Source: an uncultured Thermoanaerobaculia bacterium
GTDB taxonomy: Bacteria > Acidobacteriota > Thermoanaerobaculia > Multivoradales > Multivoraceae
DNA length: 64,000 nucleotides
Assembly: GCA_951813015.1 (NCBI GenBank)
Contig: CATOTG010000002.1
Coordinates: forward strand, 577,066-641,065
Direction of reading: 5' to 3'
A program made the translations under genes and the position numbers. How positions within the stretch are numbered: position 1 is the first letter of the stretch; the number at the start of each line of letters is the position of its first letter. The notes under the pieces are model-generated. The model saw only the letters and a program-made list of their open reading frames with translations, had not been told where the DNA came from and did not search any database. Below, in pieces: positions 1 through 9,370 of the stretch.

Positions 1-452
1 CGGTCCCGTTCGCAGTGGTGGCCGGGCGGCCGCGTGACGCTCATCGCCCGGTGACCGGCGCCGAGCATCGCGTGGTCGCCGGCGGCCAACGCGGCATCCA
101 CCGCGGCCCAGGCGGCGTCGGCCGTCCCCGGCGACAACGGGTTGTCGTTCGTGTCGAGCATCGGGGTCGGTCGCAGCGGAAACTCGCCCTTCGCCGCCGA
201 CGCCGCGACTTCGGCCACCGCCGCCTCCATCCGCTCGATGTACTCCGGATCGTGAACCAGGGCCGCCAGCCGGCGGGCGTGGCCCGCCATCCCGCCCGGC
301 GGCCCGTCGGCGCCGGCCTCCACCAGGTTCCAGTCCCGCTCACGCAGGGTTGGCAATACCGACTGCAGCCGCTCCGGCCGCTCCGGAAACCCCCTCGGCA
401 CCGTGTGAACCTGGCAACGCGGGTCCCAGAAGACACTCATCGGCGAGTTCAT
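1..452 (-). CDS. Histone deacetylase / acetylpolyamine amidohydrolase family protein, C-terminus cut by window edge
   Basis: Zn-dependent amidohydrolase of the HDAC superfamily (removes acetyl groups from lysine or polyamines). Only about 150 N-terminal residues are present. Translated from the ATG at 452, it reads MNSPMSVFWDPRCQVHTVPR and then has the typical early FPERPERL motif. Near the cut edge it has RPPGHH, the conserved HDAC motif holding the active-site His pair. A second in-frame ATG at 440 is an alternative start. It is divergent from the propeller gene, with only about 17-20 bp between starts, so the two promoters must overlap or lie inside coding sequence. The substrate cannot be told. 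Confidence 0.85.
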   Translation of the reverse strand, partial: MNSPMSVFWDPRCQVHTVPRGFPERPERLQSVLPTLRERDWNLVEAGADGPPGGMAGHARRLAALVHDPEYIERMEAAVAEVAASAAKGEFPLRPTPMLDTNDNPLSPGTADAAWAAVDAALAAGDHAMLGAGHRAMSVTRPPGHHCERD

Positions 453-471
453 TGGGATAGCGTACATCTTG

Positions 472-1821
472 ATGAAAACTTCGCCGGTTCGCCGTCTCCT
501 GGTCCTGGCAACACTGTGCACGGCGGTCGCCTCGGCCGTCGCCGCCTCGGACAATTGGCCATCGTTCCGCGGCAACGCCGCGGACGGAAGGGGCACCGGC
601 TCGCCGCCGGCCACCTGGAACGTGGAAACCGGCGAGAACGTCCTCTTCCGGGTCGCGGTCCCCGGCCTCGGCCATTCAAGCCCGGTGATCTGGGGCGACC
701 GCCTGTTTCTGACCTCGGCCGTGCCCGACCGCGGCGAGGCGTCCCTCAAGGTCGGTCTCTACGGCGACGGCACGCCGGTCGCCGGCGAGCCGCCCCAGCG
801 CTTCCAGGTGTTGGCGTTCGACAAGCGGACCGGCGAACTCCTCTGGCAGCACACCGCGTTCCACGGGGTCCCCTCGATCAAGCGCCACACGAAGGCGTCA
901 CACACGAACTCGACTCCCGCGACGGACGGCGCCGTCCTCGTCGCCTTCTTCGGCTCCGAGGGGCTGCACGCCTACGACCTGGACGGCAACCCTCTGTGGA
1001 ACCGTCAGTTCGGCGTGCTCGACTCGGGGCCCTACGACTTCCCTGACTACGAGTGGGGATTCGCCAGCTCGCCGGTCGTCCACGACGGCCGGGTGATCAT
1101 CCAGGTCGACATCCTGAGCGACTCCTTCGTCTCCGTCCTGGACGCTGCGACCGGCGAGGACGTCTGGCGCACACCCCGCGAAGAGGTCGCCACCTGGAGC
1201 ACGCCTGCCGTCTTTCCGCGCGACGGCGGCGGCCGTCAGGTCGTCCTGAACGGCTACCGCCACATCGGCGGCTACGACTTCGACACGGGCGAGGAACTCT
1301 GGCGGATCGAGGGAGGCGGCGACATTCCCGTGCCGACTCCGATCCGGGCAGGCAACGACGGCCCGATCCTGATCACGAACGCCCATGGCCGGCTGAAGCC
1401 GATCTACGCGATCGATCCGGACGCCGAGGGCAAGCTCGACCCAGGCCACAGCGCCATGGCCTGGTTCCACGAGCGGCTCGGCAACTACATGCAAACGCCG
1501 ATTGTCGTCGGCGACCTCGCCTACTTCTGCTACGACAACGGCGTGGTCACCGTCGTCGACTGGACGACCGGCGAACGGCTGGCCCAGAAGCGACTGGGCC
1601 GCGGCGCCTCCGGCTTCAGCGCCTCGGCGGTCGCCGCCGGCGGCCGCATCTACTTCAACAGCGAGGACGGCGACGTCTACGTGATCGAGCCGGGTACGGA
1701 CCTGAACGAGATTGCCGTCAACGAACTGGGCGAGACCCTGATGGCGACGCCGGCCATCTCGGACAGCGTCATCTACTTCCGGGCACGGCGCCACCTGATC
1801 GCAGCTGGCAACGGCCCCTGA
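472..1821 (+). CDS. Exported PQQ-binding-like beta-propeller protein
   Basis: About 449 residues. An N-terminal signal peptide (MKTSPVRRLLVLATLCTA, ending near AVAA) is followed by NWPSFRGN, the usual opening of secreted PQQ-propeller proteins. Repeated blade motifs follow, such as AFDKRTGELLWQ, DAATGEDVW and DFDTGEELW, in which a Trp closes each blade. The fold is that of PQQ-dehydrogenase and BamB-like propellers. The length and lack of a cytochrome domain do not indicate a true dehydrogenase, so the function is open (scaffold or sugar/alcohol-related). ATG at 472 is preferred; a TTG lies one codon upstream. Confidence 0.8.
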   Translation: MKTSPVRRLLVLATLCTAVASAVAASDNWPSFRGNAADGRGTGSPPATWNVETGENVLFRVAVPGLGHSSPVIWGDRLFLTSAVPDRGEASLKVGLYGDGTPVAGEPPQRFQVLAFDKRTGELLWQHTAFHGVPSIKRHTKASHTNSTPATDGAVLVAFFGSEGLHAYDLDGNPLWNRQFGVLDSGPYDFPDYEWGFASSPVVHDGRVIIQVDILSDSFVSVLDAATGEDVWRTPREEVATWSTPAVFPRDGGGRQVVLNGYRHIGGYDFDTGEELWRIEGGGDIPVPTPIRAGNDGPILITNAHGRLKPIYAIDPDAEGKLDPGHSAMAWFHERLGNYMQTPIVVGDLAYFCYDNGVVTVVDWTTGERLAQKRLGRGASGFSASAVAAGGRIYFNSEDGDVYVIEPGTDLNEIAVNELGETLMATPAISDSVIYFRARRHLIAAGNGP

Positions 1822-1848
1822 CGCCCACCGGGCGTTCGATCAGTTCGT

Positions 1849-2229
1849 TCAGGCCTTGCGCTGCAGAACGGCGCTGAAGCTGTCCCGATGCCGGTGGGCG
1901 ACGTAGAGGCCCAGAACCACCGCCGCGATGCCGATGGCCACGCCCTCGGGCGCAAGGAAGATGTGGAAGAGCAGGATGTTCAGGACCACCGGCGCCAGCC
2001 CGACGAGCGCGAGCGGCACGAAGATTCCGAGGATCAGCAGCACGCCGCAGACGATCTCCGTCACCTTGATCACCGGCCAAAGGTAGCCGGTGTCCATCAT
2101 CGCGCCGATGAAGGCGCCCGCCTCTTCACCCATCTCCGGTTGCGGGCCCAGCTCGAACAGACCCACGACGCCGAAGACTGCAAAGATGAGTCCCAGCAGC
2201 ACGCGAGCGAGCATTGGAAGATGCTTCAT
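1849..2229 (-). CDS. DoxX family inner-membrane protein
   Basis: 126 residues with four predicted membrane segments: LARVLLGLIFAVFGVVGLF near the start, then VIKVTEIVCGVLLILGIF, LALVGLAPVVLNILLFHIF and a final GIAAVVLGLYVA. This is the DoxX/MauE-like small membrane protein layout. A characteristic early helix is followed by an acidic loop around EMGEEAGAFIGAMM. Members are linked to oxidoreductase partners or sulfur redox in some organisms, but nothing here fixes a role. It is convergent with the upstream propeller gene (27 bp gap) and divergent from the ligase gene. Confidence 0.75.
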   Translation of the reverse strand: MKHLPMLARVLLGLIFAVFGVVGLFELGPQPEMGEEAGAFIGAMMDTGYLWPVIKVTEIVCGVLLILGIFVPLALVGLAPVVLNILLFHIFLAPEGVAIGIAAVVLGLYVAHRHRDSFSAVLQRKA

Positions 2230-2409
2230 CGTCTACCTCCCCTGTCTTGTGTGGTCCTCCTCCGGCGACCCGGTCGGCACGTCGGTCGAGGGGCCGCCGG
2301 GAGATCCGCATCGTTCGCGGCTGCGAACTCCTCCTCCGGCGCCGGCTCCCCGGCGGCGTTGCGCGTCACGCCAGCGTAGCGTTCGGACTCAAGCGGCGAG
2401 GAAAACAAC

Positions 2410-4350
2410 TTGACCAGGAGCGAGATTCTCTGGCGGCCATCGGCAGCTCAGGTCGGCGCCTGCAACCTGACTCGCTACCTGCGTTGGCTCGAGTCGGAAC
2501 GCGGCCTGCGGTTCTTTGACTACGGCGATCTCTGGCAGTGGTCGGTAACCGACCTGGAAGCCTTCTGGAGTTCGATCGCCGACTACTTCGACGTCCGGTT
2601 CCATGCACCGCCGGAGCGAGTGCTGGCCGACCGCGCGATGCCCGGCGCCTGTTGGTTCCCCGGCGCCGAACTGAACTACGCGGAGCACGCGCTCGCCCGG
2701 GGCGGCCCCGAACCGGCGCTCATCTGCCGCGGCGAGACGGGAGTGCGGCGCGAGTTCAGCCGCGACGACCTGAAGCGCGAAGTCGGCGCCGCAAGGGCCG
2801 GTCTGCGTCGGCTCGGCGTCGGCCGGGGCGACCGCGTGGTCGCCTACGTCCCGAACGACGCCGAGGCCGTGATTGCCTTCCTCGCCACCGCGAGTCTGGG
2901 CGCGATCTGGTCGAGTTGTCCGCCCGAGTTCGGGGTGGACAGCGTGCTGGACCGCTTCCGTCAGATCGAGCCGAAGGTCCTGATCGGCACAGGCAGCTAC
3001 CGCTACAACGGCCGGCGGTACGACCGAAGCGATGACCTGCAACGGATCGTCGGCGCCCTGCCCACTCTCGAGGCGGCGGTTCTGGTTCAAGGCGCCCACG
3101 CGGTCGGCCAGGCGACCGCCTGCCTGCCCTGGCAGGAACTGACCGCCGGACCGGGCGAACTCGCCTTCGAGCCGGCGCCCTTCGACCACCCTCTCTGGAT
3201 CCTCTACTCGTCGGGCACGACGGGGCTGCCGAAGGCAATCGTCCAGGGCCACGGCGGCATCCTGGTCGAGCACCTGAAGCAGTTGGCGTTCCACACCGAT
3301 CTCGGCGCGGGTGACCGCTTCTTCTGGTACACGACGACCGGTTGGATGATGTGGAACTACCTGGTCTCGGGACTCCTCGTGGGCGCCGCGGTCGTCCTCT
3401 ACGACGGCTCGCCCGGGTGGCCCGACTTGAGCGCCCTGTACCGCCTGGCCGACGAGGAGGCGGTGACCTGCTTCGGCGTCAGCGCTCCCTTCCTGATGGC
3501 CTGCCGAGCCGCCGGTCTTGAGCCCGGCAGGCAGTTCGACTTCAAGGCCCTGCGCGCGATCGGTTCGACCGGCGCGCCATTGCCGGCCGAAGGGTTCGAC
3601 TGGGTCCATGAGCACGTGAAGTCCGACGTCTGGCTCGGCTCGCTCTCCGGCGGTACCGACGTGTGCACCGGCTTCGTCGGCCCGAACCCCTTGCAACCGG
3701 TCCGCCGCGGCCGCATCCAGTGCCGCTCGCTCGGCGCCAAGGTCGAGGCCTTTGACGAGAGCGGCCGCGCAGTGACCGGGCAGGTCGGCGAGCTGGTGAT
3801 CACCGAGCCCCTGCCCTCCATGCCGCTCTTCTTCTGGAACGACGATTCCGGCGAGCGCTACCGGGAGAGCTACTTCGACCACTATTCCTCTGTGTGGCGC
3901 CACGGCGACTGGGTCGAGTTCGACGAAGACGGCAGCTCGGTGATCGTTGGCCGCTCCGACTCGACGCTCAACCGGGGCGGCGTGCGAATGGGCACTTCGG
4001 AGTTCTACCGGGCTGCGGCGGAGTTGCCTGAGGTCGAGGACTGCGTGATCGTCGACACCGGGAGCATGGACCGCGAGGGCAAGCTGTGGCTGTTCGTCGT
4101 GCTGGCGGAGGACGCGACTCTCGACATCGAACTCGCCGACCGCATCCGGCGCCACCTGCGCACGCGGCTCTCGCCGCGGCACGGTCCGGACGAGATCCGG
4201 GCGATCCCCGAGGTGCCGACCACGCTGTCCGGCAAGAAGCTCGAGGTGCCGATCAAGCGGATCCTCGCCGGCGAGGCGGTGGAGACGGCGGTCAACGCAG
4301 GGACCCTGAAGAACCCGGACTCGGTCGCCGCCCTCGTGGCGACCCTGTAG
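2410..4350 (+). CDS. Acetoacetate-CoA ligase (acetoacetyl-CoA synthetase)
   Basis: ATP-dependent activation of acetoacetate to acetoacetyl-CoA, in ketone body and PHB carbon use. 646 residues, the usual length for the family. The N-terminal ACAS-type domain runs through FDYGDLWQWSVTDLEAFW and WFPGAELNYAEH. The AMP-binding loop LYSSGTTGLPK is near residue 260, then TTGWMMWNY, GGTDVCTGF and a C-terminal lid ending with the catalytic region LSGKKLEVPIKR. The start is a TTG at 2410 behind a purine-rich GAGGAAAAC. The PHA genes further along make a link to polymer turnover plausible. Confidence 0.9.
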   Translation: MTRSEILWRPSAAQVGACNLTRYLRWLESERGLRFFDYGDLWQWSVTDLEAFWSSIADYFDVRFHAPPERVLADRAMPGACWFPGAELNYAEHALARGGPEPALICRGETGVRREFSRDDLKREVGAARAGLRRLGVGRGDRVVAYVPNDAEAVIAFLATASLGAIWSSCPPEFGVDSVLDRFRQIEPKVLIGTGSYRYNGRRYDRSDDLQRIVGALPTLEAAVLVQGAHAVGQATACLPWQELTAGPGELAFEPAPFDHPLWILYSSGTTGLPKAIVQGHGGILVEHLKQLAFHTDLGAGDRFFWYTTTGWMMWNYLVSGLLVGAAVVLYDGSPGWPDLSALYRLADEEAVTCFGVSAPFLMACRAAGLEPGRQFDFKALRAIGSTGAPLPAEGFDWVHEHVKSDVWLGSLSGGTDVCTGFVGPNPLQPVRRGRIQCRSLGAKVEAFDESGRAVTGQVGELVITEPLPSMPLFFWNDDSGERYRESYFDHYSSVWRHGDWVEFDEDGSSVIVGRSDSTLNRGGVRMGTSEFYRAAAELPEVEDCVIVDTGSMDREGKLWLFVVLAEDATLDIELADRIRRHLRTRLSPRHGPDEIRAIPEVPTTLSGKKLEVPIKRILAGEAVETAVNAGTLKNPDSVAALVATL

Positions 4351-4364
4351 CCGCCCGCCGGACC

Positions 4365-4560
4365 TTGGAAGACCGGCAGACCGGTTTCCCACAGCTACCG
4401 CAGCCTCGTCGACTACTCGCCTCTCGGACGGCCTGGGACAGGGACCAGAATTCACACCCAGCAAAGGTACAGGTGCGCCGGACCGCCATTCGTGCGCCCG
4501 ATGGCGGGCGCACGGTCTGGTTCACGGGTGGCGCGAGTCGCGCCACCCGGGTTCTGGCCG
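4365..4560 (+). repeat. Dispersed double-hairpin intergenic element, copy A
   Basis: Lies between two convergent genes. It shares long blocks with 12905-13190 (ACCTTGGAA, ACCGGCAGACCGGTT, CACAGCT, ACTCGCCTCTCGGAC, GGGACCAGA, GCAAAGGTACAG). It ends in two perfect hairpins: a 10 bp stem at 4491-4500/4505-4514 (CGTGCGCCCG, loop ATGG) and an 11 bp stem at 4525-4535/4539-4549 (CGGGTGGCGCG, loop AGT). There is no T tract, so it is not a classical intrinsic terminator, though it may block or protect both converging transcripts. Confidence 0.75.
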
Positions 4561-4577
4561 GCTCTGCTCTGCAGGCT

Positions 4578-7337
4578 CTACCGATTCAGCTTGTTTGCGA
4601 AGTCCCCGCCGCGGAAGATCGAGATGTCGTCGAGCGAGATGACCTTGCGCAGCGCCTCGTTGACTTCGTCGAGCGTCAGTTCGGCGATCGCCTGCTCCTG
4701 GGCGGCCGTGAACGCCATCGTCCGGCCGGCAAACAGGTTGTTGTTCAGCATCGCCGCGAGCGTCCGGTCCTGGGATCGGCCGTTCTGCTGCGCGTCGATG
4801 AAGCCACGTCTGGCGGCCTCGAGTTCCTCCTCCGTGAAGCCGTCCAAAAGCGCCTTGCTCATCTCGTCGCGGAAAGCGGCGACCACCTTGTCGGCGTTCT
4901 CGGGCGCGAAGATCGCGTAGGTCAAAAAGAGAGCGCTGTCATCGATCGGCGGCGCGGCGATCTGCGAACCGACGCCATACGACAACCCCTCCTCCTGACG
5001 AATCCTGGTCGCCAGCCGCGAACTCAGGAAGCCGCCGCCGAGCATGTAGTTCGCCATGACCAGAGCCGGGTAGTCCTCGTCGTCGTCGCGCATCGAGAAG
5101 GTCGTCACCGCCATCATCATCGCGTTCGTCTTGTCCGGCGTCTCGATGTCGACGCTCACGGTTTCGACCGCGCGATAGGGGTCGGCGACGCGCTCGTAGG
5201 GCTCGGCCGCCTCCCAGTCCCCGAACAAGGCCTCGAGCTCACCGGCGACGAGTTCCGGGTCGAAGTCCCCTACCACCGCGATCGTGCCGCCTCGCGCTCC
5301 GTAGAAGGACGACCAGAACGCCCTGGCGTCCTCTACCGTGACCGCGTTCAGGCGCTCGATCTGTTCGTCGAATGTCGGCGAGTAGCGGGGGTGATCGACC
5401 GGCCACTGGTTGAAGTGCCTGTTCATCGCCTGCGGCACCTGAGCCATCGGCTCCGAGCGCTGGGACTCGATGGCAGCCAGACGCTCCTCGCGCAGCAGGT
5501 CGAACTCCTTCGCGTCAAAGGCGGGCTCGCGCAGGATCTCGGCGGCCAGGCGCAGAACCGGCACGAGGTTCTCCCGCACAGTGGTCAGGGAACCGTTCGA
5601 GGCGAGCACGCCGCCGCTGACGCGACCCTGGGCCTTGAGGCGGTCCAGTTCGTCGCTGATCTCCTGGCGCGAGCGGTTCTTCGTACCGCGCATCAGCATC
5701 GACCCGGCCAGATCGCCGGCGACGGAGCGGCCCATCAGCGCCTGCTGCGTTCCGTGACGAAAGGCGAACTGCACGTGGACCGATTCGCCGCGATTCTGCT
5801 TCGGCAGCAACCCGACCCTTGCGCCGGAACTCAGGGTCAGAACTCGCGTCCGGCGATCGATGTTTGCGGGCGTCGGGTCGAAGGCCTCGCCCTCGGCCAC
5901 GGCTTCGCGCCCGGTGTAGTCGGCGACCAGCGTCGCGATGTCCGGCGGCTCGGGAATCTCGGCCCGCTCCGGCGTCGTGTCCGTCGGATGGAAGTAGCCC
6001 ACCGTCCGATTCGAGTCGCGCAGGTAGGTCTGGGCCACTTCGTGGACCCCTTCGGCAGTGACCTGCTCCAGCCGGTCACGGTGGAGGAAGAAGAGCCGCC
6101 AGTCGCCCATCGAGGCCCACTCGCTCAGATCGAGCGCGATCCGCTGCGGGTTGTTGAAGGCGAGTTCGATCCGCGAGAGGTAGTCCCGCTTGGCGCGCTC
6201 GACCTCCTCCTCCGTCGGCGGCTCGGCGGCAATCTCGTCGAAGGTGGCGAAGAGCGCCTCGGCAGCGGCCTGGAGCGAATCTCCCTGACGGACCTCGACG
6301 GACGCGGTCAGCACGCCCGGCTCGTTCAACTGGAAGCTGGACGCGAACACGGAGGCCGCAAGCCCCGGCGCCACCAGGTTCTTGTACAGACGCCCCGCCG
6401 GCTCGACCCCCAGGATGTGGGTAAGCACCTCCACCGCGGCGTATTGCTCGTGGGCGCCCGGCGGCACATGGTAAACGGACATCACGTACTGGGTGTCCCC
6501 CACACGCCGCAGCGTCACCGTCCGCTCACCGTCCTGTGCCGGCTCCGCGGTGTACGTCTCGAACAGCCTGTTCGCGCCCGTGCGGTCGGGACGCGGGATC
6601 GCGCCGAACTTCTCCGCCACGAGTTCGAGCGCCCGGTCGACTTCGAACCGGCCGGCGACGACGAGGATCGCGTTGTCCGGCTGGTAGTACTTGCGGTAGA
6701 AGGCCTGCAGGCGCTCGATCGGGACGTTCTCCAGGTCGGAGCGCGCGCCGATCGTCGAGTTGCCGTAGTTGTGCCAGTCGAAGGCGGCCGACATGACCCG
6801 CTTGCGAAGCACGCCAATCGGCTGGTTCTCGCCGCTTTCCCACTCGTTGCGCACCACGGTCATTTCCGACTCGAGGTCCTCGGCCGAGATGAACGAGTTG
6901 ACCATCCGGTCGGCCTCCAGGTCGAGCGCCCACTCGAGGTTCTCGTCGGTAGCCGGGAACGTCTCGAAGTAGTTCGTCCGGTCGAACCAGGTCGTGCCGT
7001 TCGGGAACGCGCCGTGCTCGGTCAGCTCGGCCGGGATGTCGGGGTGGTTCGGCGTGCCCTTGAACACGAGGTGCTCGAGCAGGTGCGCCATCCCCGTCTC
7101 GCCGTAACCCTCGTGCCGTGACCCGACGAGGTAGGTGATGTTCACCGTGACCTGCTGCTTGCTCTGGTCAGGGAACAGCAGGAACCTGAGCCCGTTCTCC
7201 AGTTGGTACTCCGTGATTCCTTCGACCGATGCCACCCTGGTCACGCCGTCCGGCAGATCCTGGGCGGCAAGGGGCAGCGCCGCCAACCAGACGACCAGCA
7301 CGGTCAGGGCAAGGGCGTTCTTCGTCTTTCGCTTCAT
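4578..7337 (-). CDS. Exported M16 family zinc metallopeptidase (two-domain, pitrilysin-like)
   Basis: 919 residues. A signal peptide (NALALTVLVVWLAALPLAAQ) is followed by an M16 catalytic domain with the inverted zinc motif HLLEH at 85-89, the expected downstream Glu-rich region and a second, inactive M16 domain towards the C-terminus. The length fits fused alpha/beta M16B proteins of the periplasm. It cleaves peptides, probably in the cell envelope. Monocistronic, convergent with the acetoacetyl-CoA ligase and with modC about 170 bp beyond its start. The reading frame is intact throughout. Confidence 0.9.
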   Translation of the reverse strand: MKRKTKNALALTVLVVWLAALPLAAQDLPDGVTRVASVEGITEYQLENGLRFLLFPDQSKQQVTVNITYLVGSRHEGYGETGMAHLLEHLVFKGTPNHPDIPAELTEHGAFPNGTTWFDRTNYFETFPATDENLEWALDLEADRMVNSFISAEDLESEMTVVRNEWESGENQPIGVLRKRVMSAAFDWHNYGNSTIGARSDLENVPIERLQAFYRKYYQPDNAILVVAGRFEVDRALELVAEKFGAIPRPDRTGANRLFETYTAEPAQDGERTVTLRRVGDTQYVMSVYHVPPGAHEQYAAVEVLTHILGVEPAGRLYKNLVAPGLAASVFASSFQLNEPGVLTASVEVRQGDSLQAAAEALFATFDEIAAEPPTEEEVERAKRDYLSRIELAFNNPQRIALDLSEWASMGDWRLFFLHRDRLEQVTAEGVHEVAQTYLRDSNRTVGYFHPTDTTPERAEIPEPPDIATLVADYTGREAVAEGEAFDPTPANIDRRTRVLTLSSGARVGLLPKQNRGESVHVQFAFRHGTQQALMGRSVAGDLAGSMLMRGTKNRSRQEISDELDRLKAQGRVSGGVLASNGSLTTVRENLVPVLRLAAEILREPAFDAKEFDLLREERLAAIESQRSEPMAQVPQAMNRHFNQWPVDHPRYSPTFDEQIERLNAVTVEDARAFWSSFYGARGGTIAVVGDFDPELVAGELEALFGDWEAAEPYERVADPYRAVETVSVDIETPDKTNAMMMAVTTFSMRDDDEDYPALVMANYMLGGGFLSSRLATRIRQEEGLSYGVGSQIAAPPIDDSALFLTYAIFAPENADKVVAAFRDEMSKALLDGFTEEELEAARRGFIDAQQNGRSQDRTLAAMLNNNLFAGRTMAFTAAQEQAIAELTLDEVNEALRKVISLDDISIFRGGDFANKLNR

Positions 7338-7510
7338 CGTGTTTCCTCCCGGAAGCCGGCTTGACCGGACTCCCCGTGTCCAATGTGCGGCAGTCAGGTT
7401 CTACAGTAGAAACGCGATCGCGTCCCGTTTGTTGCCATCCGGCGTCGAGTCAGGCCGCGGGCGCGCCCAGCCGGTGCTTCGCCTTCAGGTCCTGGACACA
7501 TGTTTCGGCT

Positions 7511-8692
7511 CTACCGTCCGGCCCGGGTGTCCAGGCTGACGCTCTTGAGCAACGCGAACACCGGCAATCCGACCGCGAGGCCGAGCTCCACCGCCGACGC
7601 CCGCGTGATCCGCGCCCGGAGCCGGTGCGAACCCAGATCGACCGTCGCCTCCGCGAACGCCGTCGACTCGTCCTGGTCAAGCGCCACGAGGACGCCGGAC
7701 AGCACGTTGCGGATGCTGGTCGGCGACGGGCGCTCCGTGGCAAGCGAAACGTCGCGGGAGCGCACCAGCAGTCGCGCCGACTCGCCGACTGCGAGGTGCT
7801 CGATCCGCGGCACGCTGAGGCGTTGGCCGTCCAGGTCGAGCCAGGTCAGGCGGTACTCGCCGTCGTGGGCTTCCACCCCGGCCTCCAGCACGGCCGCGGC
7901 CTGGAAACGCTCGGTGAGCGACGTCAGATCGAGGTGCTCGAGCACCTCGACCGTGCCGCCGAACGTCTGCACCCTGCCCTCGGCCAACACCAGGATGCGG
8001 TCGGCGAGCAGCGCGACTTCGTCGACCGCGTGACTGACGTAGAGGGTCGGGATGCCGAAACGCGGGTGAAGCGCGAGGAGATAGGGAAGAATCTCCTCCT
8101 TGCGCTGCCGGTCGAGGGCCGACAGGGGCTCGTCGAGCAGCAGCAGGCGCGGCCGGCTGAGCAGCGCCCGGCCCAGGGCAGCCCGCTGGCGCTCTCCACC
8201 GGACAGGGTCTGCGGCCGCCGGTCCAGCAGCGGTCCCAGGTCCAGCGCGTCGACGACATCTTCTTGGGCGATCGACGCCGCGACCTTCGTGCCGCTGCGC
8301 CTTTCCGCGTAGCGGAGGTTGCCGGCGACGTCGAGATGAGGGAACAGCCGTCCATCCTGGAACGTGCAGCCGACGGGACGACGGTGCGGCGGCGCCGCGA
8401 CTCCGCCCTCGGTGTCGAGCCACACATCTCCATCCAGGGCAATGCGACCCCGGCTCAGCGCCTCGAACCCGAGCAGGGTCCTCAGCAGGGTCGTCTTCCC
8501 GCTTCCCGAAGGGCCGAACACCGCGGTCACGCCGGACGCCGGGATCGACTGTTCGACCTGGAGATCGAACCCGTCGTACTCGACGCGAACGTCGATTTCC
8601 AGCAGGGCTTCGGTCTCGGGCGGGGCGCCGGGACCCGCGCCCGCGGCCGAGCCGGCCACCCCGATTCCGTTGGCGACGCGGTCAGGCGACAT
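7511..8692 (-). CDS. modC: Molybdate ABC transporter ATP-binding protein ModC
   Basis: 393 residues. Walker A GPSGSGKT is near residue 54, Q-loop TFQDGRLFPH, signature LSGGERQRAALGRAL, Walker B LLLLDEPLSALD and switch His in YVSHAVDE. A C-terminal TOBE-type molybdate-binding region follows (NVLSGVLVALDQDES). The protein powers molybdate import with ModB and ModA, which sit directly upstream on the same strand. Its ATG overlaps the last 11 bp of modB. The N-terminal 30 residues are Gly/Ala-rich and may not be translated; an internal start near the beta-strand LLEIDVRVEYDGF is possible. Confidence 0.92.
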   Translation of the reverse strand: MSPDRVANGIGVAGSAAGAGPGAPPETEALLEIDVRVEYDGFDLQVEQSIPASGVTAVFGPSGSGKTTLLRTLLGFEALSRGRIALDGDVWLDTEGGVAAPPHRRPVGCTFQDGRLFPHLDVAGNLRYAERRSGTKVAASIAQEDVVDALDLGPLLDRRPQTLSGGERQRAALGRALLSRPRLLLLDEPLSALDRQRKEEILPYLLALHPRFGIPTLYVSHAVDEVALLADRILVLAEGRVQTFGGTVEVLEHLDLTSLTERFQAAAVLEAGVEAHDGEYRLTWLDLDGQRLSVPRIEHLAVGESARLLVRSRDVSLATERPSPTSIRNVLSGVLVALDQDESTAFAEATVDLGSHRLRARITRASAVELGLAVGLPVFALLKSVSLDTRAGR

Positions 8693-9359
8693 GGACCGGC
8701 AGCCTCCGGTTGAAGACGTACACGAACACCAGCACGGCGAACGCGAACAGCATGAGCACCGCCGCCAAGGTGTGGGCTTCGGCGTAGCGCAGGGTCTCCA
8801 CGTGTTCGTAGATAGCGATCGAGATCACCCGGGTCTTGCCCGGGATGTTGCCCCCCACCATCAGCACGACCCCGAACTCGCCGATCGTGTGCGCGAACGT
8901 GAGCACCGCGGCGGTCAGGAAACCGCGCAACGAGAGAGGCGCCGCCACGGTGAGGAAGGCGTCGATCGGCGAGGCCCGAAGCGCCGCGGCCGCTTCGAGC
9001 GGCCCCCGGCCGAGCGACTCGAAAGCCGCCTGGAGCGGCTGCACCATGAAGGGCAACGAGTAGACGACCGAGGCGACCAAAAGACCCATGAAGGAGAAGG
9101 TCAGTGTCGTATCCGTGATCTCGACCCACAGCCCGCCAAGCCAGGACCGCGGACTCATCAGCAGCAGCAGGTAGAAGCCGAGCACGGTTGGCGGCAGGAC
9201 CAGAGGCAGGGCGGTCACCGCCTCGATCACCGGCTTGATCCGCGAACGGGTGCGGGCCAGCCACCACGCGAGTGGCGTGCCCAGCACGATCAGCACCGCG
9301 GTCGCCGCCGCCGCAAGCTGCAGACTGAGCCACAGGGGCCCAAGTTCGGGCAGTTCCAT
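8682..9359 (-). CDS. modB: Molybdate ABC transporter permease ModB
   Basis: 225 residues starting at ATG 9359 (MELPELGPLWLSLQLAAAA). Five to six membrane segments and the EAA-type coupling region (EAAAALRASPIDAFLTVAAP) that contacts the ATPase. The length matches ModB. It begins 11 bp after the modA stop and overlaps modC by 11 bp, so the three are surely co-translated. The same frame stays open upstream across modA, but that extension has no membrane character and is out of frame with modA. Confidence 0.92.
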   Translation of the reverse strand: MELPELGPLWLSLQLAAAATAVLIVLGTPLAWWLARTRSRIKPVIEAVTALPLVLPPTVLGFYLLLLMSPRSWLGGLWVEITDTTLTFSFMGLLVASVVYSLPFMVQPLQAAFESLGRGPLEAAAALRASPIDAFLTVAAPLSLRGFLTAAVLTFAHTIGEFGVVLMVGGNIPGKTRVISIAIYEHVETLRYAEAHTLAAVLMLFAFAVLVFVYVFNRRLPVHVA

Positions 9360-9370
9360 CGTCACCGTTT

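Noticed and set aside
4491..4549. Calling the paired hairpins classical Rho-independent terminators
   Set aside because: Stems are strong but no T-rich tract follows on either strand, and the same pair recurs between co-directional genes; a dispersed repeat family explains it better.
4086..7121. Very long open frame on the + strand opposite the M16 peptidase
   Set aside because: The minus-strand product has signal peptide, HLLEH motif and full M16 domain order. The + product is Arg/His/Val-biased with no domain, a usual shadow in GC-rich DNA.
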